Shown piece after piece: positions 1 to 8,577 of a stretch of DNA of 64,000 nt. Location: NCBI GenBank assembly GCA_045644145.1, contig JAZRGK010000025.1, positions 62,001 through 126,000 on the forward strand, written 5' to 3'. The notes beneath the pieces were generated by a model. It made no database searches, had not been told where the DNA came from, and saw only the letters and a program-made list of their open reading frames with translations. Each line of letters begins with the position of its first letter. The stretch's first letter is position 1. The translations under genes were made by a program, and so were the position numbers. Source of the DNA: Flemingiibacterium sp045644145. GTDB lineage: Bacteria > Bacillota > Clostridia > Oscillospirales > CAG-272.

Positions 1-228
1 GGTATCTCAAAGCCAAAGATAGAGCTTGCCAGGGTGGTTCGCGCCCCGGATGGCAGCGTATCTCTTGATCTTACCGGCAAGAAATCGGGACGCGGTGCAT
101 ATGTGTGCAAAAGTGCCGCCTGCCTTAAGAAATGCATAAAGCGCAGATCTATTGAGCGAAATCTTGAGGTGGAGATCTCCGAGGATGTCTATGCCGCAAT
201 AGAAAAGGAGCTTGCCGATAATGAATAA
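1..228 (+). CDS. ylxR: YlxR/RnpM family RNA-binding protein (5' truncated)
   Basis: The reading frame is open from base 1, so the start lies outside the window; 75 codons plus stop are visible. The remaining protein has the basic YlxR (DUF448) pattern: an RVVRAPDG strand, a GKKSGRGAYVC loop, then a CLKKCIKR helix. Family knowledge: YlxR is a small RNA-binding protein encoded between nusA and infB, and in Bacillus it has been described as a modulator of RNase P activity (RnpM). The following ylxQ overlaps its end (ATG at 221, stop ending at 228), and infB comes next, which is the classical nusA-ylxR-ylxQ-infB order. The RNase P RNA gene is also in this window, at 8578-8964. The family assignment is firm; the function in this organism is inferred. 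Confidence 0.93.
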   Translation, partial: GISKPKIELARVVRAPDGSVSLDLTGKKSGRGAYVCKSAACLKKCIKRRSIERNLEVEISEDVYAAIEKELADNE

Positions 229-583
229 CGAAGGCAATACCGTACATGCGGTGCCGGCAGAAAAAGCCGGAAAGCTTCTCGGGCTTTTGGGGTTTGCGGC
301 GCGTGCGCGAAAGATCGTGTGCGGCACGGACCTTTGCCGTGATGAAATACGGCGCGGAAGGCTTCCTCTCGTCATGGTAGCTTCCGATGCATCGGATAAT
401 ACAAAGAAGCGCATTTCCGATGCCTGCAAATATTACGAAGCGGAGTTGTGTCTTATACCGGTTACAGCAAGTGAGCTGTCATCGCGTATAGGCAAAACCG
501 CCTCTATTGCCGTTGTCGGTGTCACCGATATGAACTTTGTAAACGGCATATCCGCCCTTTATGATAACGATACATTGATATAA
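221..583 (+). CDS. ylxQ: YlxQ, L7Ae/L30e/Gadd45-like RNA-binding protein
   Basis: This 120-residue protein has the L7Ae-type fold signature: a KAGKLLGLLGFAARARK helix, a CGTDLCRDEIRRG segment, VMVASDASDNTKKRI, and a late AVVGVTD strand. YlxQ proteins are K-turn type RNA-binding proteins of the translation operon. A TTG at 212 is in frame, but the AAGGAG at 205-210 would be only 1 nt from it, whereas ATG at 221 has a 10-nt spacing, so 221 is the better start. The ATG overlaps the end of ylxR, which suggests translational coupling. A 27-nt gap then leads to infB. Confidence 0.93.
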   Translation: MNNEGNTVHAVPAEKAGKLLGLLGFAARARKIVCGTDLCRDEIRRGRLPLVMVASDASDNTKKRISDACKYYEAELCLIPVTASELSSRIGKTASIAVVGVTDMNFVNGISALYDNDTLI

Positions 584-610
584 CCGTACCGAAAGGATGA
601 TTGATAGAAT

Positions 611-3412
611 ATGGCAGAAACCAAGAAGAACCAGACTAAAATAAGTGCACTTGCAAAGGACCTCGGCATTAAAAGCAAGGAATTAACAGATGTTCTTGCG
701 GCAAACGGCATTGAGGGAAAATCCTCTTCCGCATCTCTTGATCCCGAGGAATTCAACCTTATCATGAGCACCCTTACAGAGCGTGCGCAGGTGGATAATA
801 TCGGTGACTATCTCGACGGAAAAACGAAGATTGTTACCGAAGCCCCCAAGAAAGAAACACCTAAGGCTGAAGAGCCCAAGAAAGAGCTTGCGCCCAAAAC
901 CGAAGAACCAAAAAAAGAATCACCCAAGCCCGAAGAATCCAAGAAGGAAGCACCAAAGGCAGACGCGCCCAAAAAAGAGACTCCGAAGGCAGATCAGCCT
1001 AAGCGAGATGCGGACAATCGCGACATTGCACGTTCTCAGAGCGTACAGAACCGCGACAATCGCGACGGCGCACGTCCTCAAGGCAGCTTCCAGAACCGCG
1101 ATAATCGCGACGGCGCACGTCCTCAGAACTTCCAGAACCGCGATAATCGCGACGGTGCACGTCCTCAGGGCTTCCAGAACCGCGACAATCGCGACGGCGT
1201 ACGTCCCCAGGGCGGCTTCCAGCCTCGCGACAACCGCGACGGCGCACGTCCTCAGGGCGGCTTCCAGCCTCGCGACAACCGTGACGGCGCACGTCCCCAG
1301 AACTTCCAGCCTCGTGATAACCGTGGACAGGGCGGATTTGGCGGCGGATTCAAAGACAAGGATTCCGGCAACGAGCGCAGAAGCAATAAGAACCGTGAAC
1401 CGGTACACACCTATACACGCGGTCAGAATGCAGGCAAGAATACGGGTGAAAGCCGCATAGTTGATATGCGCACCAGTACCGTTGACCTTGGTAAGTATGA
1501 TGAGCGTCTTGAAAATCTCGCTTCCGAAACCGGAAGAAACGAGCGTGCTGAAAAGCAGAAATTAAAGAAGCAGAACAACCGTGACGGGCACAGCCAGCGT
1601 GAAAAAGAGCGCATGGCTATGGAAAAGCTTCGCAAGCAGGGCATCGAAAAGGCTAAAAAGCAGCCCCTTCAGATCACCGTTCCCGACGAGATTTCCGTTG
1701 GTGAGCTTGCTTCCCGTCTTAAGGTAACCGCCGCTGAGGTTATTAAGCGCCTTATGCTCCTTGGCGTAATGGCTACCGTTAACGAAATTATAGATTACGA
1801 TACCGCATATCTTGTTGCCGATGAGCTTGGCGCAAAGGTTACAAAGGAAGTGGTTATCACTATCGAGGAAAGACTTTTCGACGAAGCAGAGGACAAAGAC
1901 GAGGATCTTCTTCCCAGAAGCCCCGTTGTCTGCGTAATGGGCCACGTTGACCACGGTAAGACATCGCTCCTTGACGCTATCCGTCATACCAACGTAACCT
2001 CCGGCGAGGCAGGCGGTATTACTCAGGCTATCGGTGCATACCGCGTGCGTCTTAACGACCGCGATATCACATTCCTTGATACCCCCGGCCACGAAGCCTT
2101 CACCTCTATGCGTGCACGCGGTGCAAAGTCCACCGATATCGCGATTCTCGTTGTAGCGGCGGACGACGGTATCATGCCACAGACCGTTGAGGCTATCAAC
2201 CATGCAAAAGCGGCAGGTATTGATATAGTTGTAGCAATAAATAAGATGGATAAGCCCGAGGCTAACCCCGATGTGGTTAAGCAGGAGCTTACAAAATACG
2301 AGCTTGTGCCCGAGGAGTGGGGCGGTGACGTTATCTGCGTTCCCGTGTCTGCGCTTACCGGCATGGGTATCGACGATCTTCTCGAAAATCTCCTTCTTGT
2401 TGCGGATATGAAGGAGCTTAAGGCTAACCCTAATCGCCGCGCGAAAGGTCTTGTGCTTGAAGCAAAGCTTGATAAGGGCCGCGGCCCTGTTGCTACCGTG
2501 CTGGTACAGAACGGTACCCTCAACGCAGGCGATATCGTTATCGCAGGTACTGCGGTGGGTCGTGTCCGCGCAATGACCGACGACAAGGGCAGAACGGTCA
2601 AGACCGCAGGCCCATCCGTTCCCGTTGAGATCATCGGTCTTTCCGAGGTTCCCGAATCCGGTGACGAGTTTGCAGCTGTAGAAGACGAGCGCATGGCACG
2701 CGAGCTTGCGGAGCAGCGCCGCGAAAAGGCTAAGAACGAGCAGTTCAAGGCTAACGCAAAAGTAAACCTCAACGATCTGTTCGCACAGATCTCCGAGGGC
2801 GTAAAAGACCTCAATATCATTGTAAAAGCAGACGTTGGCGGATCTGCCGAGGCTGTTAAGCAGTCCCTTCAGAAGCTCTCCAACGAGGAAGTCCGCGTAA
2901 ACATCATTCACACCGCTGTCGGCGGTATTACCGAGGGCGACGTAATGCTTGCGGCGGCATCCAATGCGCTGATCGTAGGCTTCAACGTGCGTCCCGACAA
3001 GTCTGCTATTGACAAGGCGGAGCGCGAAACCGTTGAGATCCGCACATATCGCATCATCTACGAGTGCATCGAGGAAGTTGAAGCGGCTATGAAGGGTATG
3101 CTTGCTCCCAAGTTTAAGGAAGTGGTTCTCGGCCATGCCCAGGTTCGTCAGACCATCCACGTTCCCTCTGTTGGTACTATTGCAGGTTCTTATGTTCAGG
3201 ACGGTAAGGTATCGAGAAACGCTCAGATCCGCGTAGTACGTGACGGCGTTGTGATCTTCGAGGATAAGATATCCTCTCTTAAGAGATTCAAGGACGATGC
3301 CAAGGAGGTTGCTCAGGGTTATGAGTGCGGTATCGGTCTTGAACGCTTCAACGACATTAAGGAAGGCGACATTCTCGAAGCCTTCATTATGGAAGAAGTT
3401 AAGGCTCAGTAA
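611..3412 (+). CDS. infB: translation initiation factor IF-2
   Basis: This 933-residue translational GTPase delivers initiator tRNA to the 30S subunit. It has a short N-terminal IF2N helix (residues 5-50), a very long Lys/Pro/Glu-rich and then Arg/Asp/Gln-rich low-complexity stretch (about 75-245), a second IF2N subdomain (about 350-400), the GTPase domain with G1 GHVDHGKTS near residue 444, DTPGHEAF and NKMDKP, and the C-terminal beta-barrel and fMet-tRNA-binding domains. AAGGATG lies about 13 nt before the ATG. The protein is longer than the roughly 700-residue Bacillus form because of the disordered N-terminus. rbfA, often next in this operon, is absent here: a double hairpin terminator follows directly. 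Confidence 0.98.
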   Translation: MAETKKNQTKISALAKDLGIKSKELTDVLAANGIEGKSSSASLDPEEFNLIMSTLTERAQVDNIGDYLDGKTKIVTEAPKKETPKAEEPKKELAPKTEEPKKESPKPEESKKEAPKADAPKKETPKADQPKRDADNRDIARSQSVQNRDNRDGARPQGSFQNRDNRDGARPQNFQNRDNRDGARPQGFQNRDNRDGVRPQGGFQPRDNRDGARPQGGFQPRDNRDGARPQNFQPRDNRGQGGFGGGFKDKDSGNERRSNKNREPVHTYTRGQNAGKNTGESRIVDMRTSTVDLGKYDERLENLASETGRNERAEKQKLKKQNNRDGHSQREKERMAMEKLRKQGIEKAKKQPLQITVPDEISVGELASRLKVTAAEVIKRLMLLGVMATVNEIIDYDTAYLVADELGAKVTKEVVITIEERLFDEAEDKDEDLLPRSPVVCVMGHVDHGKTSLLDAIRHTNVTSGEAGGITQAIGAYRVRLNDRDITFLDTPGHEAFTSMRARGAKSTDIAILVVAADDGIMPQTVEAINHAKAAGIDIVVAINKMDKPEANPDVVKQELTKYELVPEEWGGDVICVPVSALTGMGIDDLLENLLLVADMKELKANPNRRAKGLVLEAKLDKGRGPVATVLVQNGTLNAGDIVIAGTAVGRVRAMTDDKGRTVKTAGPSVPVEIIGLSEVPESGDEFAAVEDERMARELAEQRREKAKNEQFKANAKVNLNDLFAQISEGVKDLNIIVKADVGGSAEAVKQSLQKLSNEEVRVNIIHTAVGGITEGDVMLAAASNALIVGFNVRPDKSAIDKAERETVEIRTYRIIYECIEEVEAAMKGMLAPKFKEVVLGHAQVRQTIHVPSVGTIAGSYVQDGKVSRNAQIRVVRDGVVIFEDKISSLKRFKDDAKEVAQGYECGIGLERFNDIKEGDILEAFIMEEVKAQ
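1046..1341 (+). repeat. in-frame tandem repeat in infB (RDNRDGARPQ units)
   Basis: Seven imperfect 42-45 bp units encode Q(N/P)RDNRDGARPQ followed by GSF, NF, GF or GGF, starting at residue 146 of IF-2. Units differ at synonymous positions and in N/P and linker choice, so the array has been diverging while staying in frame. It extends the disordered N-terminal arm with a strongly charged RD-rich segment. Slippage-driven length variation between strains is likely. Confidence 0.9.
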
Positions 3413-3420
3413 GATAAAAT

Positions 3421-3482
3421 CAAACGGAGCTTCGCTTTTCGCGAAGCTCCGTTTGATTTTGGCGGCTTTCAAGCCGTTTTTT
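3421..3482. terminator. double hairpin terminator between infB and the NSS gene
   Basis: A 15-bp perfect stem (3421-3435 with 3441-3455, loop TTTTC) starts 8 nt after the infB stop and is followed by ATTTT. A second hairpin (CGGCTT/AAGCCG, 3463-3476) is followed by TTTTTT. The genes on both sides converge here, so the first stem may act in both directions. Confidence 0.85.
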
Positions 3483-3497
3483 GTTTTGCCATAAAGT

Positions 3498-4859
3498 TTA
3501 CATAATCACAATTTCAAAAGCATCGAGAATAGATGACACAAAGATTGCCACTATGAATACAGGGGCGATATATTTGATCATCACAGAAAACATCCGCCGT
3601 GCCTTGAATCTGCCGCCCACATCAAGCTCCTCAAGGAGATATGACGGTTTAAGGATATATCCGGCAAGAATAGCCGTGAAGAATGCCACAATTGGCATCA
3701 AGACGCTGTTGGCAAGGAAATCAAAGAACGTAAGAAGATCATCCAGTCCCAGCGGCTTCACTCCAGAGAACAGATTAAATCCAAAGCAGGTAACAAGTCC
3801 GAGAATAAGCGTAAAAGCAAGCACCGCAAGGCATGCGGGAATTCGCTTCATTTTTAGCTTGTCCTGCAGGATTGACACCACCGTTTCCATGAGGGAAATA
3901 GAGGATGTCAGCGCCGCGAAGAATACCATTATAAAGAACACCGCGCCGATAATATTTCCGCCGGGCATGGTGTCGAATACCTTGGGGAGAGTTACGAACA
4001 TGAGGGTGGGACCGGTTTCGAGCGCTTCGGTCGTTCCTCCGGAAAATGCGAAGACTGCCGGAATAATCATAAGACCTGCAAGGAAGGCGACACCCGTATC
4101 GAAAAATTCTATCTGATGTATGGATTTTTCGATGCTTATATCCTTTTTCATGTATGAGCCGAAGGTTATCATAATACCCATTGCTAAGGACATTGAGTAG
4201 AAAAGCTGGCCCATTGCCGCAACCACGGTCATGACGGAGAAGTGAGATATATCTGGCGTAATGTAGTACAGAACTCCGTCCCATGCTCCCGGCACAGCAA
4301 CGATGGTATAAACGGCGATGCCGAGAATAAGCACCACAAGCACGGGCATCATGAACTTGCTGACTTTTTCGATGCCTTTTTCAACGCCAAGCATTACAAT
4401 AAGGGCGGTAAGACCGATAAAGAGGAGAAACCATATAATCGGCTCGCCCACAATCTTAAGATAATTTGAGAAATACTTATCTCCTGCCATAACAGCAGAC
4501 TGACCGAGCGAAAAGCCGAAGATATATTTCATCACCCATCCGCCGATAACCGAATAGTACGGAAGAATGATAGCCGGGACCACAGCCGCTAAATATCCGA
4601 CAAAAGTAAAGCGTTTATCAAGCTTCTGAAATGCTCCGATAGCCGAAAGTCCGGTTTTTCTGCCGATTGCGATTTCCGTCGCCATAAGAGCAAAGCCGAA
4701 AGTGACCACTAAGATTATATATACCAGCAAAAACATGCCGCCGCCGTATTTTGCGGCAAGATAAGGGAATCGCCAAATGTTGCCAAGCCCAACCGCAGAG
4801 CCTGCGGCGGCAAGGACAAATCCAAGCTTACCCGAAAACGAGCTTCTTTTCTGATCCAA
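3498..4859 (-). CDS. neurotransmitter:sodium symporter (SNF/NSS) family transporter
   Basis: This 453-residue polytopic protein has the hallmark LeuT-fold first helix: LGFVLAAAGSAVGLGNIWRFPY, the unwound TM1 region that binds Na+ and substrate. About 11 hydrophobic helices follow, which fits the bacterial MhsT-like branch. It probably imports an amino acid using the Na+ gradient; the substrate cannot be told from the sequence. The start is a TTG: a GGAGG lies 8 nt upstream and no ATG fits as well. The gene stands alone, convergent with infB and divergent from the HTH gene at 5137. Confidence 0.93.
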   Translation of the reverse strand: MDQKRSSFSGKLGFVLAAAGSAVGLGNIWRFPYLAAKYGGGMFLLVYIILVVTFGFALMATEIAIGRKTGLSAIGAFQKLDKRFTFVGYLAAVVPAIILPYYSVIGGWVMKYIFGFSLGQSAVMAGDKYFSNYLKIVGEPIIWFLLFIGLTALIVMLGVEKGIEKVSKFMMPVLVVLILGIAVYTIVAVPGAWDGVLYYITPDISHFSVMTVVAAMGQLFYSMSLAMGIMITFGSYMKKDISIEKSIHQIEFFDTGVAFLAGLMIIPAVFAFSGGTTEALETGPTLMFVTLPKVFDTMPGGNIIGAVFFIMVFFAALTSSISLMETVVSILQDKLKMKRIPACLAVLAFTLILGLVTCFGFNLFSGVKPLGLDDLLTFFDFLANSVLMPIVAFFTAILAGYILKPSYLLEELDVGGRFKARRMFSVMIKYIAPVFIVAIFVSSILDAFEIVIM

Positions 4860-4892
4860 TGTACTGTCCTCCGAAATTTTGAATACTTGAAT

Positions 4893-4921
4893 ATTTTACC
4901 ACATTTTTTCAGAAATAGCAA
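4893..4921 (-). promoter_or_regulatory. candidate sigma-A promoter of the NSS gene
   Basis: On the minus strand TTGCTA and TAAAAT are separated by 17 bp, about 35 bp upstream of the TTG start. The match to consensus is moderate. Confidence 0.55.
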
Positions 4922-5086
4922 TGGGATTTGAAAAATTTGTTTTACTATTCCCCAAAATCCGTGATGTGATAACACTTTGTTTGTAGACACGATGCGAAAA
5001 AAATGTTACAATACATTCGTAGCGTGTATTGCGAAATGCAAGACAAAAGTAATACAAAATGTGATGCAGACAAGCTGATTTTTTTG

Positions 5087-5095
5087 TGATATAAT
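5087..5095 (+). promoter_or_regulatory. extended -10 promoter of the small HTH gene
   Basis: TGATATAAT is an extended -10 element (TGn before TATAAT), 42 bp upstream of the ATG at 5137. No good -35 is seen, as is usual for extended -10 promoters. Confidence 0.6.
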
Positions 5096-5136
5096 CGTAT
5101 CGACTTGTCAAATATTTGAGAGGAGCTATTACAGAC

Positions 5137-5367
5137 ATGATCAAAACAACGAATGACGACACCCGTTTCCTTTGCGAAAATATAGCAAAGCTTCGCAAAA
5201 TACACGGCTTGTCAAAGACAGCTATGGCAAAACGGCTTAGGATTACCGTAAAAAGCCTCGAAATACTTGAAATCGGCAAAATTCCGCCACGGGTAAGCAC
5301 AAGAATACTTTTTCGCATATACGAGGAATTCGGTATACATCCGGCGGATATTTTTCACCCGATTTGA
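5137..5367 (+). CDS. small XRE/Cro-type helix-turn-helix protein
   Basis: This 76-residue protein is almost entirely one HTH_3 domain: FLCENIAKLRKIHGLSKTAMAKRL, then KSLEILEIGKIPPRVS, ending with FGIHPADIFHPI. It is probably a DNA-binding regulator with no effector domain; its target is unknown. A TTG at 5116 is in frame, but AGGAG at 5121-5125 lies 11 nt before the ATG at 5137, so the ATG is chosen. It lies between the NSS transporter (divergent) and the end of the proA operon (convergent). Confidence 0.8.
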   Translation: MIKTTNDDTRFLCENIAKLRKIHGLSKTAMAKRLRITVKSLEILEIGKIPPRVSTRILFRIYEEFGIHPADIFHPI

Positions 5368-5379
5368 GAGGTAGGGGTA

Positions 5380-5409
5380 AAAAACAAGGGCTGTCCTGCG
5401 ACAGCCCTT
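5380..5409 (-). terminator. intrinsic terminator of the lipoprotein-cysteine desulfurase-proA operon
   Basis: A perfect 10-bp stem AAGGGCTGTC/GACAGCCCTT with a 4-nt loop (5386-5409) is followed on the minus strand by TGTTTTTTACC. It begins 13 nt after the proA stop. Confidence 0.88.
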
Positions 5410-5422
5410 CGTTATTGCTATT

Positions 5423-6670
5423 TTACCGCACCTGACCGTTCCCGGTGATGAGATATTTGCCCGTAGTCAGCGCTTCAAGCCCCATAGGGCCGCGTGCGTG
5501 AAGCTTTTGGGTGGATATGCCAAGCTCTGCGCCGAAGCCGAACTCTCCGCCATCCGTAAAACGTGTGGATGCATTCACATATACCGCCGCTGCGTCGATT
5601 TCTTTTCTGAACCTATCGGCGTTTGCCATGTTTTGTGTGATTATGGCTTCGCTGTGACCCGTGTTGTATTTGTTTATGTGTTCGATTGCTTCGTCAATAC
5701 CGTTTACGATCTTCACCGCCAAAATGTAATCGTCATATTCAGTTGCCCAGTCGGACTCCTCTGCCTTTTCGCAGTCGATTATGGCACGGGTGCGATGGCA
5801 TCCGCGAATTTCGAGAGGTGCACCCTCAAGCGCCGCCTTGAAGCGAGGCAGAAATTCCTCCGCCTCGTCCTCGTGCACAAGCATGGTTTCAATGGCGTTG
5901 CATACAGCAGGACGTGACATTTTTGCGTTAAGTGCAACCTTGATACCAAGGGCGGTATCCGCGCTCTTATCGATATAAATATGGCAGTTTCCTGCGCCCG
6001 TTTCGATTACGGGAACAGTGGCGTTGTCAACAACACTGCGGATAAGTCCCGCACCGCCTCGGGGAACAAGCAGGTCTACAAGTCCGCGCATTTTCATGAG
6101 CGCCGCAGAGCCTTCTCTTGATGTGTTGTCAACGAGGCATACACCGTCCTCGGGAAGTCCGCAGTCCGAAAGCGCCTGACGCATAATTTTTGTCAGTACG
6201 CGGTTGGTGGCAATAGCTTCCTTGCCGCCGCGGAGAACGCAGGCATTGCCCGTCTTTATGCAAAGCGCCGCCGCATCAACGGTGACATTGGGGCGTGCTT
6301 CATATATGATAGCCACAACGCCAAGGGGCACACGGATATGCTCAATTACCAGCCCGTTGGGACGTGTGGTGCGTGTGCCTGAGCCGATGGGATCGGCAAG
6401 CACAGTAAGCTCCTTTAAGCTGTCCGCGATGCCTTGTATGCGACGCTTATCAAGCTTTAACCTATCAAGCATAGGCTTTGGAACGCCGTTGGCGTCCGCG
6501 TTTTTTAAATCCTCGGCGTTCGCCGCTATAATGCTGTCGCTTTCGGATATGAGAAGCTCTGCAATTCGCATGAGCGCATCGTTTTTAGCTTTGGCAGATG
6601 CTCCCAACATAGCGGATTTGGATGCCGCCGCGGCTTCGCACACCGATTTTACATATTCCTGTATATCCAT
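5423..6670 (-). CDS. proA: glutamate-5-semialdehyde dehydrogenase (gamma-glutamyl phosphate reductase)
   Basis: This 415-residue enzyme makes glutamate-5-semialdehyde from gamma-glutamyl phosphate with NADPH, the second step of proline synthesis. The ProA aldehyde-dehydrogenase fold is clear: VPLGVVAIIYEARPNV, LRGGKEA, DLLVPRGGAGLI, the catalytic Cys in ETGAGNCHIYID, and the C-terminal GLEALTTGKY motif. AGGAG lies 8 nt before the ATG. It is the last gene of an operon with a cysteine desulfurase (11-bp gap) and a lipoprotein. proB, which usually sits beside proA, is not in this window. Confidence 0.97.
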   Translation of the reverse strand: MDIQEYVKSVCEAAAASKSAMLGASAKAKNDALMRIAELLISESDSIIAANAEDLKNADANGVPKPMLDRLKLDKRRIQGIADSLKELTVLADPIGSGTRTTRPNGLVIEHIRVPLGVVAIIYEARPNVTVDAAALCIKTGNACVLRGGKEAIATNRVLTKIMRQALSDCGLPEDGVCLVDNTSREGSAALMKMRGLVDLLVPRGGAGLIRSVVDNATVPVIETGAGNCHIYIDKSADTALGIKVALNAKMSRPAVCNAIETMLVHEDEAEEFLPRFKAALEGAPLEIRGCHRTRAIIDCEKAEESDWATEYDDYILAVKIVNGIDEAIEHINKYNTGHSEAIITQNMANADRFRKEIDAAAVYVNASTRFTDGGEFGFGAELGISTQKLHARGPMGLEALTTGKYLITGNGQVR

Positions 6671-6681
6671 AGATGTTTCTC

Positions 6682-7860
6682 CTAAATTCTGACTAATGTC
6701 CCAAGCGCACGTTCAAGGGATGCGAGGAATGTGTCCGCTTCCTCTATAGTATTCTCTCTCCCAAGGCTCACGCGGATAGTGCAGTCCGCTTCCCTGTCAG
6801 AAAGCCCGAAAGCCCTAAGCGTATAACTGCCGTGCCCCGTGTTTGATGAGCAGGCAGAGCCGCTTGACACATATATTCCGTCCGCCGACAAAAAGTGGAG
6901 AGCGGTTTCGCTTTTAATATTGGGTAAGGTTATACTCAAAATATGCGGTGCGGATTTTTCCGGGAGATTTAGCTTAACCCCGGCAAAACGGGACTCGTCC
7001 CGAAGTGCGGAAATAAGATGCTCTCTGATTGCACTCGCGGTTTCGGCAAACTCGCGTACATTTCCCATTGCCGCCTTTACAGCCGCTCCGAAGCCTGCAA
7101 TCCCCGGAACATTTTCTGTGCCGGAACGGAAGCCCCATTCCTGACCGCCGCCGAAAATAATGGGGGAGATCTGACGCTTTTTCAGTACATCCGCTGTCAC
7201 ATAAAGCGCACCGATACCCTTTGGTCCGCCGATTTTGTGGGCGCTTACGGTGATAAGGTCCGCACCCAGCGTTTTTTCGGTAATCGGCAGTTTCATATAT
7301 CCCTGAACCAGATCGGTGTGCATCAGCGCCTCGGGATTCGCCGCCTTGATAATTGAAGAAATACGCTTTATATCATAGATAGCGCCGGTTTCGTTGTTTA
7401 CCGTCATAAAGCTGGCAAGAACGGTATTTTTGTCCGCCTCGCGTTCGATCATTCCGTAATCGGGCACTCCGCCGACAGTTGGAATACGCGCCACATTGAA
7501 TCCGCGCCGCTCAAGCTCTGCCGCAGGTTCAAGAACCGCAGGATGCTCGCTGTCTGAAACAATGATTTTTTTGCCCTGTGCAAAATTCTTCGCCGCCGCC
7601 GTTCCAAGAAGTGCAAGATTGTCCGCCTCAGTACCGCTTGCCGTGAATATAAGCTGTTTTTCCGTGATCTTGGATATAGGACGCACGCCGAGAGAAGAAA
7701 GCACTGCCTTTCTTGCATCGGACACAAGCTTTTCGGCGTCTACACCCATTGTATGAAGCGATGATGGGTTTCCCCATGCTTCCATCGCTGTAAAAACAGC
7801 TTCCCTTGCCTCAGGGCACATAGGAGTTGTGGCGCTGTTGTCAAAATATATTTTTTTCAT
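6682..7860 (-). CDS. cysteine desulfurase (NifS/IscS class V aminotransferase)
   Basis: This 392-residue PLP enzyme takes sulfur from cysteine as a protein-bound persulfide. It shows YFDNSATTP at the N-terminus, the PLP lysine in SAHKIGGPKG, and the active-site cysteine in the flexible loop SGSACSSNTGHGSYTLRAFG. The long loop fits the NifS/IscS-type group. A TTG six bases upstream is in frame, but ATG at 7860, 2 nt after the stop of the upstream lipoprotein gene, is the more natural start; no strong SD is seen, so coupling to the upstream gene is likely. It could supply sulfur for Fe-S clusters or for ThiI (14684-15862), although in many Bacillota that partner is directly next to thiI. Confidence 0.93.
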   Translation of the reverse strand: MKKIYFDNSATTPMCPEAREAVFTAMEAWGNPSSLHTMGVDAEKLVSDARKAVLSSLGVRPISKITEKQLIFTASGTEADNLALLGTAAAKNFAQGKKIIVSDSEHPAVLEPAAELERRGFNVARIPTVGGVPDYGMIEREADKNTVLASFMTVNNETGAIYDIKRISSIIKAANPEALMHTDLVQGYMKLPITEKTLGADLITVSAHKIGGPKGIGALYVTADVLKKRQISPIIFGGGQEWGFRSGTENVPGIAGFGAAVKAAMGNVREFAETASAIREHLISALRDESRFAGVKLNLPEKSAPHILSITLPNIKSETALHFLSADGIYVSSGSACSSNTGHGSYTLRAFGLSDREADCTIRVSLGRENTIEEADTFLASLERALGTLVRI

Positions 7861-7862
7861 TA

Positions 7863-8390
7863 TCAATGGAATCTGAACTCGGCGAGGATAGCGATGATAT
7901 CCTCAAAATGTGCATCGTAGCGGCTTTCCTCGGCGGTGTATGTGAAAATATACACTTTGGCATCCTTGAAAGCCACTATTTGCATGAATTTGTAGCTCAT
8001 ATTAACCATAGTTCCGGTGTAAACATACTGCACTGCAGGAACGCCGTCAAGTTCCAGCTCCTCAGGATCATGTATATACTCGAGATCCGAGAATACTGCC
8101 TTAAGAGAAGGTTCGTAAGTTTCCCAATAATCTGCGATGCTGGTAACAGAGCCGTCAAGCTCATAAGCGATCAAGGAAATGTTGGCAGGGTCTTTCCCGC
8201 TGTAATATGCAGCAGTAACACCGGTGGAAATGTCCGCAGTCCACTCCTCGGGCACAAACAGATCGTATGTAACGCCCTCGTCGGAGATCTCCTTAAATCC
8301 CATAGGAGCATCGCTATCAACATTTCCACAGGATACCATAACGGATGTGCTTAAAATTACAGCGAATATAAGAGAAATGATTTTTTTCAT
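7863..8390 (-). CDS. predicted lipoprotein, PsbP/DUF1795-like
   Basis: This 175-residue protein starts with a lipoprotein signal peptide: MKKI, a hydrophobic core, and a lipobox ending in VSCGN with Cys at residue 21. The mature part (EGVTYDLFVPEEWTADISTG, ISLIAYELDGS, VQYVYTG, YIFTYTA and a final helix plus FRFH) resembles the small PsbP/DcrB-like fold seen in many Clostridia surface lipoproteins; this is inference from pattern only. GAGG lies 7 nt before the ATG. It is the first gene of the operon with the cysteine desulfurase and proA. The function is unknown. lgt, needed for its lipidation, is also in the window (58477-59475). Confidence 0.85.
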   Translation of the reverse strand: MKKIISLIFAVILSTSVMVSCGNVDSDAPMGFKEISDEGVTYDLFVPEEWTADISTGVTAAYYSGKDPANISLIAYELDGSVTSIADYWETYEPSLKAVFSDLEYIHDPEELELDGVPAVQYVYTGTMVNMSYKFMQIVAFKDAKVYIFTYTAEESRYDAHFEDIIAILAEFRFH

Positions 8391-8422
8391 AGAAACACCT
8401 CATAAGAATAATTATTTAGTTT

Positions 8423-8452
8423 ATTATACCTCGTTAATTGACTGTTTGTCAA
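8423..8452 (-). promoter_or_regulatory. sigma-A promoter of the lipoprotein operon
   Basis: TTGACA (8447-8452) and TATAAT (8423-8428) on the minus strand are spaced by 18 bp, about 30 bp upstream of the lipoprotein start. Confidence 0.85.
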
Positions 8453-8535
8453 CTCCGATTTTGTAAACAGAGATGGAGTTAATTGTTAATATGCGTCAGT
8501 TCCCCAGAGCAAAACCAGTAATTTTTCAAGCAAAC

Positions 8536-8563
8536 AAAAAGCTCCGATAAGGAATCGAAGCTT
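8536..8563 (-). terminator. intrinsic terminator of rnpB
   Basis: A 9-bp stem AAGCTTCGA/TCGGAGCTT (one G-U pair, 7-nt loop) is followed by TTTTTG on the minus strand, just beyond the 3' end of RNase P RNA. Confidence 0.82.
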
Positions 8564-8577
8564 CATATTATAAAATA

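Noticed and set aside
1046..1341. Regular repeats that could suggest a CRISPR array
   Set aside because: The repeats are translated in frame within infB, have no unique spacers, and vary at synonymous sites. They are protein repeats.
1562..3472. A 636-codon frame antisense to infB
   Set aside because: It runs through conserved IF-2 GTPase sequence and ends at no promoter or SD of its own. IF-2 on the plus strand explains it.
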